A stretch of DNA of 64,000 nucleotides. Origin: CAJCIW01 sp963833965 (GTDB taxonomy: Bacteria; Chlamydiota; Chlamydiia; Chlamydiales; Rhabdochlamydiaceae). The notes under the pieces are model-generated. The model made no database searches. It was not told where the DNA came from and saw only the letters and a program-made list of their open reading frames with translations. The stretch spans positions 248,001 through 312,000 of the forward strand of contig CAWHZZ010000001.1 of assembly GCA_963833965.1 (NCBI GenBank). The letters are read 5' to 3'. Shown in pieces: positions 1-7,437 of the stretch (position 1 is the stretch's first letter; each line of letters begins with the position of its first letter). A program made the translations under genes and the position numbers.

Positions 1-1
1 C

Positions 2-1222
2 GCCGTCTCCATTGCGGGCATCAATCGCTTAATGAAAAAAAATGTGGTGGCCAAAAACGGGCAATCGGTCGAAGCGGCGGGAGATGTCGATCTGATCCTT
101 CTAGACAAAACAGGGACGATTACGCAGGGAAACCGCCTGGCCATAAAACTCATTCCGGCTACTGCTATTCCCGCGGAAGAGTTTGCAAGAGTCTGTTATC
201 TCAGCTCCTTATCGGATGAAACAAAGGAAGGGCGAAGCATCGTGGAGCTTGTCAGAACCCAATTTCCGTATGTGTGCATTCGCCCGCGAGCGAAATTTGA
301 CTTTTTCCCTTTCAGGGAGGAAACAAGATTAAGCGGCATGGACATCGGCGAGGAAACATACCGAAAAGGAGCTCTGGACGCCATTGAAGGGTTTTTGGGA
401 AGAACCGTACCCGATGAAATTTCTAGGACCGTTAGAAGCATCGCTGAAGAAGGGAATACCCCTCTGATCGTCGCGGACGGCGATCGGATTCTCGGCACAA
501 TCGTCCTCCACGATAATATAAAAACCGGACTTTCCGCCCAATTTCGTGAATTCCATTTGCTCGGCGTCAGGAGCGTCATCGTCACCGGCGATAATCCACT
601 GACAGCTGCTGTGGTGGCAAATGAAGTCAAAGCGGATGATTTCATTGCATCGGCAAATCCCGAACAAAAATTGCATTATGTGAGGCAGCAACAGCTGGAA
701 GGGCACTCTGTCGCCATGACAGGAGATGGTCTGAACGACATCCCCGCGCTCGTCCAAGCGGATTTGGCCATCGCGATGAACGATGGCGCCCAGGCAGCAA
801 AAGATGCGGCCAATATGATCGATCTCGACTCCCATCCGAGCAAGCTTTTTGATATCGTTCAAATCGGCAAGGAGCTTCTCATGACAAGAGGGGCTTTGAC
901 GGCCTTTACCCTTGGCAACGACATCTCTAAATACTTCGTCCTGCTGCCGGCTCTTCTCATTCCGGTTTTTCCCGGTTATTCCGCGATGACTTTTCTTGAT
1001 TTAAGCTCTCCGAGAAATACCATTTTGAGCGGCGTGATCTTCAATGCGCTGATTTTAATCCTGCTCGTTCCTCTTTCGCTCACGGGAGTTAAACTCGTCC
1101 CGAATAAGCTCAACGCCATTCTTAAAAAAAATTTACTGCTCTACGGGGTGGGAGGAATTATTCTTCCGTTCGTAGGAATCAAGTTAATCGATACGGTCAT
1201 TAGCCATTGGTTGAAGACATGA
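2..1222 (+). CDS. kdpB: Potassium-transporting ATPase subunit B, C-terminal part (truncated by window edge)
   Basis: This is the catalytic P-type ATPase subunit of the high-affinity KdpFABC potassium pump in the inner membrane; the N-terminal part lies before the window. About 407 codons are visible. The phosphorylation motif DKTGTIT is near residue 35 of the fragment, and the hinge motif TGDGLNDIPAL is about 200 residues later. Hydrophobic C-terminal membrane segments follow, one containing GNDISKYF as in KdpB. The reading frame is open from base 2, so the first ATG at 32 is internal. It ends with an ATGA overlap with kdpC, which supports translational coupling. Kdp is an unusual asset for a chlamydia. 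Identity is near certain from the motifs and the kdpC neighbour. Confidence 0.96.
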   Translation, partial: AVSIAGINRLMKKNVVAKNGQSVEAAGDVDLILLDKTGTITQGNRLAIKLIPATAIPAEEFARVCYLSSLSDETKEGRSIVELVRTQFPYVCIRPRAKFDFFPFREETRLSGMDIGEETYRKGALDAIEGFLGRTVPDEISRTVRSIAEEGNTPLIVADGDRILGTIVLHDNIKTGLSAQFREFHLLGVRSVIVTGDNPLTAAVVANEVKADDFIASANPEQKLHYVRQQQLEGHSVAMTGDGLNDIPALVQADLAIAMNDGAQAAKDAANMIDLDSHPSKLFDIVQIGKELLMTRGALTAFTLGNDISKYFVLLPALLIPVFPGYSAMTFLDLSSPRNTILSGVIFNALILILLVPLSLTGVKLVPNKLNAILKKNLLLYGVGGIILPFVGIKLIDTVISHWLKT

Positions 1223-1806
1223 TAAAAAATGCATTTCTTTTAACCATTTTCTTCACGCTTCTTTTGGGAGGCGCTTATCCATTGACAATTTTTCTGATCG
1301 GGCGCATTTTTTTTCCTTTTCAAGCAGGAGGAAGCCTTTTGTTTTTCCCCGAGCGCCAAACGATCGTGGGCTCCCAACTGATTGGGCAGAACTTCGCATC
1401 TCCGCAGTATTTCCACATGCGCCCATCATCGACGCCAAATGAAGAGTACAACGCCATTTCTTCATCGGGAAGCTTGAGAGGACCCGCCTCCCCTGCTTTT
1501 TTGGAAGACATTAACGCCCGCATCGAATGGTATCGCTCGAGAAACGATATTGGCGAAGACATCTGCATCCCGATCGATGCCGTGACCTCCTCAGCAAGCG
1601 GACTCGATCCTCACATCAGCATCACAAACGCCCTTCTGCAAGCGCCACGGGTTGCTGCAGTCCGCGGCATCCCTGAAGAAGAGGTGCACGCCGCTTTGCA
1701 AAAGTACACTGAGCACCCCTTTTTCGGCATCTTGGGAGAGACACGTGTCAATGTCCTAATGCTCAATTTGGCCCTCGATCATGCCTTTGTGGAGAAGGAG
1801 CAATGA
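1219..1806 (+). CDS. kdpC: Potassium-transporting ATPase subunit C
   Basis: KdpC is the small single-pass subunit of the KdpFABC complex. The 195-residue protein starts with one membrane segment (about residues 5-28), followed by a periplasmic domain with the family motifs GSQLIGQNF, YFHMRPS, an SSGSLRGP-like stretch and DAVTSSASGLDPHIS. These match KdpC in order and length. I chose the ATG at 1219 because it overlaps the kdpB stop as ATGA; a TTG at 1207 would add four residues. It overlaps the next gene by the same 4-bp arrangement. No kdpD/kdpE sensor pair follows, so how the operon is controlled is not visible here. Confidence 0.95.
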   Translation: MIKNAFLLTIFFTLLLGGAYPLTIFLIGRIFFPFQAGGSLLFFPERQTIVGSQLIGQNFASPQYFHMRPSSTPNEEYNAISSSGSLRGPASPAFLEDINARIEWYRSRNDIGEDICIPIDAVTSSASGLDPHISITNALLQAPRVAAVRGIPEEEVHAALQKYTEHPFFGILGETRVNVLMLNLALDHAFVEKEQ

Positions 1807-2759
1807 TAGAAGAATTCCGCGCTGCGGAACGCCTCATCCGCCCCTATTTGCCCAAGACTCCGCTCGTCCGCTGTTATCCCTTGGAGCAGCAACTGAATTA
1901 CGCAGGGCGCCTATTTTTGAAATGCGAACATTTGCAATGGACGAACAGTTTTAAGGCACGCGGCGCGTTTGTCGCTTTGCTACAGCTTTCTCCGGAAGAG
2001 AGAAAAAGAGGTGTGGTTTCCCGCTCTTCCGGCAATTTCGCCCAAGCGCTTGCCTATGCAGGCTCTGTCTTGCAAGTTCCCATCACTCTCATCATGCCCT
2101 CCACCGTGCCGCAGATTAAAAAAGAGAGCACAGAAAAGTACGGCCCCAGAATTTTTTTAACTGAGGCGGCTTATGATAAGCAGCTTGACAAGGTGCGAGA
2201 AATCGCTGAAGCCGAAAAATTGACGGTACTTCATCCCTTCAATCACCCGAGCGTCATTCGTGGAGCCGGGACGATCTCTTTGGAAATTTGGGAGGATGTC
2301 CCAACAATCGCCCAATACTACTGCCAAATCGGCGGCGGAGGGTTGATGGCGGGATCGTCAACGGCTTTAAAGGCCTTGAATCCCGATATTGAAACCATCG
2401 GCGTTGAACCCTTAGGAGCAAACGACTATTTTCTTTCCCGAGAAGAGGGAACACGCGTGCACATTGAAAAAACTCAGACCATTGCCGATGGGCTCCTCGC
2501 CCCTGAGGTCGGCGATCTCCCCTGGGCACTTTTGCAGCGGCATGTCGATAAGGCGATGACGGTGACCGATCGAGACATCAAGCACGCGATGAAATTCCTC
2601 TATGAAAAAATGGGGATGATCATCGAACCCTCTGGAGCCGTCTCCTTCGCCGCCATGCTCGCCCACCCCGAAAGAATCAAGCCCCGCAGCGATGTTGCCT
2701 GCATCTTAAGCGGCGGCAACCTCGACCGCCACCGCTTTTTCCAGTGGATAAAAGACTAA
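1803..2759 (+). CDS. Threonine/serine dehydratase family PLP enzyme
   Basis: This is a fold-type II PLP enzyme of the catabolic threonine dehydratase / serine racemase group (318 aa). Such enzymes deaminate threonine or serine to a 2-oxo acid, or racemise serine. The PLP lysine is K51 in the motif SFKARGA. The substrate loop SSGNFAQALA follows near residue 75, and a glycine-rich phosphate-binding loop GGGGLMAG lies near 178. There is no C-terminal ACT regulatory domain, so it is not the biosynthetic IlvA type. The start overlaps the kdpC stop as ATGA, so it is probably co-translated with the Kdp genes, an odd partnership. Whether it is dehydratase or racemase cannot be settled from sequence alone. 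Confidence 0.85.
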   Translation: MIEEFRAAERLIRPYLPKTPLVRCYPLEQQLNYAGRLFLKCEHLQWTNSFKARGAFVALLQLSPEERKRGVVSRSSGNFAQALAYAGSVLQVPITLIMPSTVPQIKKESTEKYGPRIFLTEAAYDKQLDKVREIAEAEKLTVLHPFNHPSVIRGAGTISLEIWEDVPTIAQYYCQIGGGGLMAGSSTALKALNPDIETIGVEPLGANDYFLSREEGTRVHIEKTQTIADGLLAPEVGDLPWALLQRHVDKAMTVTDRDIKHAMKFLYEKMGMIIEPSGAVSFAAMLAHPERIKPRSDVACILSGGNLDRHRFFQWIKD

Positions 2760-2841
2760 TTCTATAATTTATCTAAATAATTTATGCCATTTACAAATAT
2801 GAGTATTTTTGAAATGATTTTCTCATAAAAAAGGAGATTCT

Positions 2842-3696
2842 ATGGCAACTCGTACAATTCCATCTGGAGAATTTAGAAGCATTCAACAAGAACTCAATGC
2901 GCTATCCACAATGGATGTCACGCAACAGAACAAACAAACAATTAGCGCAGCGTTACTAAATTTAAAAGAGCGTTTATTTGAATTTGCTTCTCGTGGTAGT
3001 GGGATCGGCAGCGCTGAAATCGTTCAATGCCAAGAAGAACACTATCAGATTACCGACGCTTTTTTACGCAGCGTGTTCGCATCCATCAAAGTGCCCAAAC
3101 CCACCTCTTATGGCGTTCAACCACAAACGACCTTACCTATGCCGACGACAATTAAGCAAGAATTAGATTTAAACGGTTTTCGGACGGACAAAGAGATTGA
3201 TTTCATTTTCCAAGGAAAACGCGCAGATGAATTAAAAGCTTTTTTCAACACCGTGGAGCCGGGATCGCCTTTTGTTAACTGCATGCGAGGGATCAACAGC
3301 CGTCCTGATCGCGCTTCTCTCTTTCGAGATCTTCTCGATACGGTATTGAAAAAATATTATCATAATATTCCAAAACTAAAGGAATATTTCGACTTTGATG
3401 GTTATAGAGATCCCAATACAAATTCTACGCAAGCCATGTTTGCTTTCACACACGCATGTATTCACTATGCTCTAGAGCAAGTACCTGCAGGTTGTGCAAA
3501 ATTATTGGTTTTTTTCTCAAACACGAACGCCCTATTCATGACAGGTGTGATCTGCAATAAGGAAACTCCTTTTTTGGAAACTCTGACTCCAGATGAAAGG
3601 AAAAAATTCCTACAGTGGGCAAAAGAAAATGAAAATGCTCCTCGTTTTACTGATAGGACTCCTTACTATCAACTTCTCACACAAAATAAAAGTTAG
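2842..3696 (+). CDS. Hypothetical protein (284 aa)
   Basis: I do not recognise this family. The ORF has a good ribosome-binding site (AAAAGGAG about 8 bases before the ATG) and an AT-rich leader typical of the accessory genes here. The protein is soluble-looking and mixed alpha/beta, with no signal peptide or transmembrane segment that I can see. Several aromatic and charged stretches (for example KKYYHNIPKLKEYFDFDG near residue 175) look conserved in style rather than random. It stands alone between the kdp-dehydratase operon and a convergent ATPase gene. Lineage-specific protein; possibly an effector, but nothing here shows that. Confidence 0.7.
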   Translation: MATRTIPSGEFRSIQQELNALSTMDVTQQNKQTISAALLNLKERLFEFASRGSGIGSAEIVQCQEEHYQITDAFLRSVFASIKVPKPTSYGVQPQTTLPMPTTIKQELDLNGFRTDKEIDFIFQGKRADELKAFFNTVEPGSPFVNCMRGINSRPDRASLFRDLLDTVLKKYYHNIPKLKEYFDFDGYRDPNTNSTQAMFAFTHACIHYALEQVPAGCAKLLVFFSNTNALFMTGVICNKETPFLETLTPDERKKFLQWAKENENAPRFTDRTPYYQLLTQNKS

Positions 3697-3745
3697 AGAG
3701 AGCAAGGGACCAAAGGACTGATTCGCCTTCTAGAACATTAAATAC

Positions 3746-4945
3746 CTAAGCCTGCAGCCTCTCAAGATTCTGAAAGATTTGATTGCAATGAATGAGACGA
3801 GAATTGGCAAAGCGGACAGTTCCTGTGGAGGAGACGACCCATTTCTCGATAATATTTAACTTGAGGGCACTGAGTAATGACAATTGTTCAGTGCTTAAAT
3901 CCACTGGCGTTGTTTTGACCTCAACGGCTATAAATCGTTGGTTAGAAAGTTGAATCAAAAAGTCTATTTCCACCTGTTCTTTGGACCGCACGAAATAAAT
4001 TTGCGGCTGTATGCCTCGGTTGATAAAGAATCGCGTAATCTCAGCAAGAACGAGGTTTTCTAATAGGTGGCCAAAATAAGGGCTGAGCAGTAAAGGTTCA
4101 AATTCACTCCAACCTTGCAATCTCACTGCCAATCCAGTGTCTTCTAAGTAAACCTTTGGCGTCTTAATTAGCCGCTGATTGAGATTAGTGTGGTAAGGTT
4201 GAAGAATGCGGACGATGCCATTTTGGTCGAGCAGAGAAATCCAAGCTTGCACTGTGGTTGTATCAACACCTACATTTTTTGCGATATCAGAATAATTTAA
4301 CATTTGGGCAACCCTCGCCGCTGCTAGTTGCAAGGTTTTACTGAATGCAGCCTTTTTTTCAATACCCGCCGCAGCAACGATATCCTTTTCGATAAAAGTC
4401 GCAATAAAATCGTTGAGGTAATGGACAGGATTTAACTCTGGAGAAGCATGAAGTTCAGGCCATCCACCCCGCATAAACATTGTGCGGAGCGGCATGGGCT
4501 CAGAAAAGCTATTTTCCCATTCATGAAGAGACAGAGTGTTGAGGAGAAAATAGTTGGCCCTACCCGTCAGCGATTCCTGCACTTCTCTTTGCAAAAGCGT
4601 CTGATTAGAGCCAGTAATCCATATATCGAGGGGCGAAGAAGCGCCCTTCTCTTGACGATGCCGGCGCTCAATGTCTACGCGCCGCTTCAGTTCTGGAAAA
4701 ATTTGAGGGGCCAACGTGGCCTCATCTAAGATCAGCGGCCCTGTAAATTGTTCAAAAAAAAGCATCGGATTTTCCTGAGCCAAATTTCTGATCATCAAAT
4801 CGTCAAAAAGAATAAGCTTATGAGTGCCCAAATGATGGAGAATAGATGTTTTTCCTACCTGCCGGGGACCCCGCAAGATTTTTATCGGAAGAGATTTCCC
4901 CCGGTGATTCTGCAAAAATTTGAGTAAATCGCGTTGTATCCACAT
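3746..4945 (-). CDS. AAA-fold ATPase with DUF4143 domain
   Basis: A 399-residue P-loop ATPase of the AAA_14/DUF4143 group. The Walker A motif GPRQVGKTS is near residue 25, a Walker B-like stretch LILDEA is near 70, and a sensor-like TGSNQTLLQ is near 110. The C-terminal half carries the DUF4143 hallmarks: a winged-helix stretch (SDIAKNVGVDTTTVQAW) and then a PD-(D/E)XK-like segment with EIDFLI and AVEVK. Members are widespread, often mobile between bacteria and archaea, and have no proven function. It is a single-gene unit, convergent with the unknown gene upstream. The start ATG at 4945 has little ribosome-binding signal. Confidence 0.9.
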   Translation of the reverse strand: MWIQRDLLKFLQNHRGKSLPIKILRGPRQVGKTSILHHLGTHKLILFDDLMIRNLAQENPMLFFEQFTGPLILDEATLAPQIFPELKRRVDIERRHRQEKGASSPLDIWITGSNQTLLQREVQESLTGRANYFLLNTLSLHEWENSFSEPMPLRTMFMRGGWPELHASPELNPVHYLNDFIATFIEKDIVAAAGIEKKAAFSKTLQLAAARVAQMLNYSDIAKNVGVDTTTVQAWISLLDQNGIVRILQPYHTNLNQRLIKTPKVYLEDTGLAVRLQGWSEFEPLLLSPYFGHLLENLVLAEITRFFINRGIQPQIYFVRSKEQVEIDFLIQLSNQRFIAVEVKTTPVDLSTEQLSLLSALKLNIIEKWVVSSTGTVRFANSRLIHCNQIFQNLERLQA

Positions 4946-5070
4946 GTCGACTATTTTAGGATATCATCCAATATTAGTCAAAAACAAACCAAGTCTATGA
5001 TAATCAGGAGCTTGCAAAAAATTAAATTTAGCTTTGAAAGGAAATTGCCCTCGGAGTATCCTCTTTCACT

Positions 5071-6642
5071 ATGACGGAACCGGAATACCACAAGCACGAA
5101 GAGTTCATTAACCGCGCGCAAAAGCTCGCTGAAATCCAGGCATTAGGGATCGACCCCTATCCACCCCAATTTGCCCCTAGCGCGACCCCTGGCGAATTGA
5201 ATGCTAGGTGGGAGGGAAAAGAGCTCGGCCATAGCGAAGAGGCGTCTGCAGGCACAACAGAAAGCGTCAGCGTCGCGGGCAGGCTGGTGCTCTTCCGCGC
5301 CATGGGCAAAAACGCCTTTGCGCATCTTCAAGATGAGACGGGGCGGATCCAGATCATGTTCAACCGCGATTTGACGCATGTCGAGGGATTTCACCCTACG
5401 GCAGAAATGTCGTCGATCAAATTCATCGAAAAGAAGATCGACCTCGGCGATATTCTAGGCGTTGAGGGCAATTTATTCCGAACACAGAAGGGAGAGCTCA
5501 CGATTTTTGCAAAACGTGTAGTCATTCTTTGCAAAACGCTCCTTCCCCTTCCGGATAAACATAGCGGGCTTGCCGATAAAGGCGTGCGCTATCGCAAACG
5601 CTGGCTAGACCTCATTTCCCATCCTGAAGTGGTCCATACATTCCAAACGCGCTCGCGCATTTTACAGTTCATCCGGCAGTATTTCGAAACGCTTGGCTTT
5701 ACCGAAGTGGAAACACCCGTTTTGCAAAATGTGTACGGGGGCGCCCAGGCCAAACCTTTTGTCACCAAGCTGAATGCTTTGGAGCAAGAGATGTTTTTGC
5801 GCATTTCTTTGGAGATTCCCCTCAAAAAACTACTCGTCGGCGGGATGCTCAAAGTATTCGAGATCGGCAAAGTGTTCCGCAATGAAGGCATCGATCGCAC
5901 GCACAATCCCGAATTTACAGAGCTCGAGGCGTATGCGGCGTATTGGGACTACAACGATATGATGGTATTAACGGAGAATTTGTTTGAACAGATTGCAATG
6001 AAGCTCTTTGGAACAACCACTCTGACATTCAAGTCAGAAGACGGCTCGGCGGACAAAACGATCGATTTGAAAACCCCTTGGAAGCGAATGTCGATGAAAG
6101 AGAGCATCAAGCAGTATGGCAAGATCGACGTCGACGCTTTAAACGAAGATCAAATGAGAAAGATTTTGCTCGATAAAGGTACTGTTGATCCCAAAGAGAT
6201 AAAAACCGCAACGCGCGGCGCATTGATCGCCCTGCTCTTTGAAGAATTTGCCGAAGAGCATCTAATCCAGCCCCACCACATCATCGACCACCCGATCGAA
6301 ACGACGCCGCTTTGTAAGCTTCACCGCGAGCCTCACTTGCGCAAAGAGCAATTTGTCGAGCGTTTCGAGACATTTATCATGGGCGGAGAGTTCTGCAATT
6401 CCTACACTGAGCTCAATGACCCTGTTTTACAGCGCCAGCTGCTTGTAGAGCAGGCGCAAAAACGCGCTGCCGGCGATGAAGAAGCCTCGCCCCTTGACGA
6501 AGAGTTCATTGAAGCGATCTGCCAAGGAATGCCGCCCGCAAGCGGTTTGGGAATTGGCATCGACCGGCTCGTCATGCTCTTTACCCGCGTCCATTCGATC
6601 CGCGATGTCCTCTTCTTTCCGCTGATGCGTCCTGGTGAGTGA
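5071..6642 (+). CDS. lysS: Lysine--tRNA ligase, class II
   Basis: Charges tRNA-Lys with lysine. The 523-residue protein has an N-terminal OB-fold anticodon-binding domain (about residues 66-165, including GRLVLFRAMGKNAFAHLQD). The class II catalytic domain follows, with motif 2 (FRNEGIDRTHNPEF) and motif 3 (GLGIGIDRLVML) near the C-terminus. The length is normal for bacterial LysRS. In Chlamydia lysS also lies beside cysS, as here (convergent, with two small genes between). The ATG at 5071 gives the expected N-terminal helix. A GC-rich hairpin just after the gene probably terminates it. Confidence 0.97.
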   Translation: MTEPEYHKHEEFINRAQKLAEIQALGIDPYPPQFAPSATPGELNARWEGKELGHSEEASAGTTESVSVAGRLVLFRAMGKNAFAHLQDETGRIQIMFNRDLTHVEGFHPTAEMSSIKFIEKKIDLGDILGVEGNLFRTQKGELTIFAKRVVILCKTLLPLPDKHSGLADKGVRYRKRWLDLISHPEVVHTFQTRSRILQFIRQYFETLGFTEVETPVLQNVYGGAQAKPFVTKLNALEQEMFLRISLEIPLKKLLVGGMLKVFEIGKVFRNEGIDRTHNPEFTELEAYAAYWDYNDMMVLTENLFEQIAMKLFGTTTLTFKSEDGSADKTIDLKTPWKRMSMKESIKQYGKIDVDALNEDQMRKILLDKGTVDPKEIKTATRGALIALLFEEFAEEHLIQPHHIIDHPIETTPLCKLHREPHLRKEQFVERFETFIMGGEFCNSYTELNDPVLQRQLLVEQAQKRAAGDEEASPLDEEFIEAICQGMPPASGLGIGIDRLVMLFTRVHSIRDVLFFPLMRPGE

Positions 6643-6688
6643 TTTTCAATTTCTGAGACCAAAGTTTCCTGCCCGAAATGGGTACCTG

Positions 6689-6737
6689 CGCCGACCTCGA
6701 AGCAGGTCGGCGATAAGCTTAAAAAATCGATTTTTTA
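6689..6737. terminator. Probable bidirectional terminator after lysS
   Basis: A 9-bp GC-rich stem (6689-6697 with 6704-6712, 6-nt loop) is followed at once by a perfect AT palindrome, 6718-6737, with runs of six A and six T. It lies between the convergent lysS and the small minus-strand gene ending at 6735. A stem plus T-run suits intrinsic termination for lysS, and the AT palindrome can work for the opposite strand. Confidence 0.65.
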
Positions 6738-7070
6738 AGTAGTTTTTGTCTTTTGGATAACCACATGAACAACAGTCGCATTGTTAAATACTGTCGCGAT
6801 GTCGATGTTTGCGGATAAACTCAAGTTTGGATGGGACCTTCTATATGCCTCGATTACTTTCTCCGCAAGGGAATCGTCGTCATTTTTATTTATTGCGGCT
6901 CCTTCCAAAATAATGGCCCTTATCGCATTCTCAGCGATTTGAAAAGCTTGTGAAATGGCAACCTTAAGATCTTTGATCTTACTTGTCATTGGTAGAGAAA
7001 TATCCTGACTTTCATCCCTGGCCAATACAGAAATTTGTAGCATGTTTGTTACACCTGTTGCAGCTGCCAT
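6735..7070 (-). CDS. Small protein with a possible ubiquitin-like (beta-grasp) layout
   Basis: A 111-residue protein of unknown function with a strong ribosome-binding site (GGGAGG before the ATG). By eye its pattern follows ubiquitin. The LQISVLARDES strand resembles the first strand of ubiquitin. A DISLPM strand and a helix KIKDLKVAISQAF come next, then RAIILEGAAI (compare the RLIFAGK strand), and finally VVHVVIQK (compare the LHLVLR end). An extra acidic/helical stretch sits between the last two strands. There is no C-terminal diglycine. This is a fold guess without alignment. The gene is monocistronic and AT-rich, like the accessory genes here. Confidence 0.6.
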   Translation of the reverse strand: MAAATGVTNMLQISVLARDESQDISLPMTSKIKDLKVAISQAFQIAENAIRAIILEGAAINKNDDDSLAEKVIEAYRRSHPNLSLSANIDIATVFNNATVVHVVIQKTKTT

Positions 7071-7182
7071 AAATTAACCTCCCTTTTTGTTTGTTTATGC
7101 ATTATTCTTGTTTTTCAAATAAATCTAAATAAAATCATTTTCATTAAAACACCGCTCGCTGATTATTAAATACATGGCAAGA

Positions 7183-7437
7183 TCAACTGTTCATCAGCAG
7201 GACGCGGACGAGTTTGAGCCCATGCTCTGTGAGATAGACGGCATCGCCGTCCCCTTTTTTGATGAAGTTGGCGGCGGCCAGGTCGCGGGTGATGGTATAG
7301 GTCCCGCGGTCGTTCTGGCCGATGGCGCGCCCAACGACATAGCGGTCGATCTCCCCTTGCGTATCGCCTTGGCTCGAGGCCAGCTCGTAGAGTTTGACAA
7401 GGAAAAGTTCGTCCTTGGTGGTGGCTTTTTTGTTCAT
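7183..7437 (-). CDS. Small winged-helix-like protein downstream of cysS
   Basis: An 84-residue protein whose ATG (7435-7437) overlaps the cysS stop as ATGA, so it is probably translated by coupling with cysS. The sequence reads as a short winged helix: helix (KDELFLVKLYELAS), helix (EIDRYVVGRAIG), recognition-like helix (ITRDLAAANFI), wing (KKGDGDAVYLTEHG) and a final helix. The longer ORF from 7539 is excluded because its extra N-terminus is only the antisense-frame overlap with cysS. Function unknown; it may bind nucleic acid. Confidence 0.75.
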   Translation of the reverse strand: MNKKATTKDELFLVKLYELASSQGDTQGEIDRYVVGRAIGQNDRGTYTITRDLAAANFIKKGDGDAVYLTEHGLKLVRVLLMNS

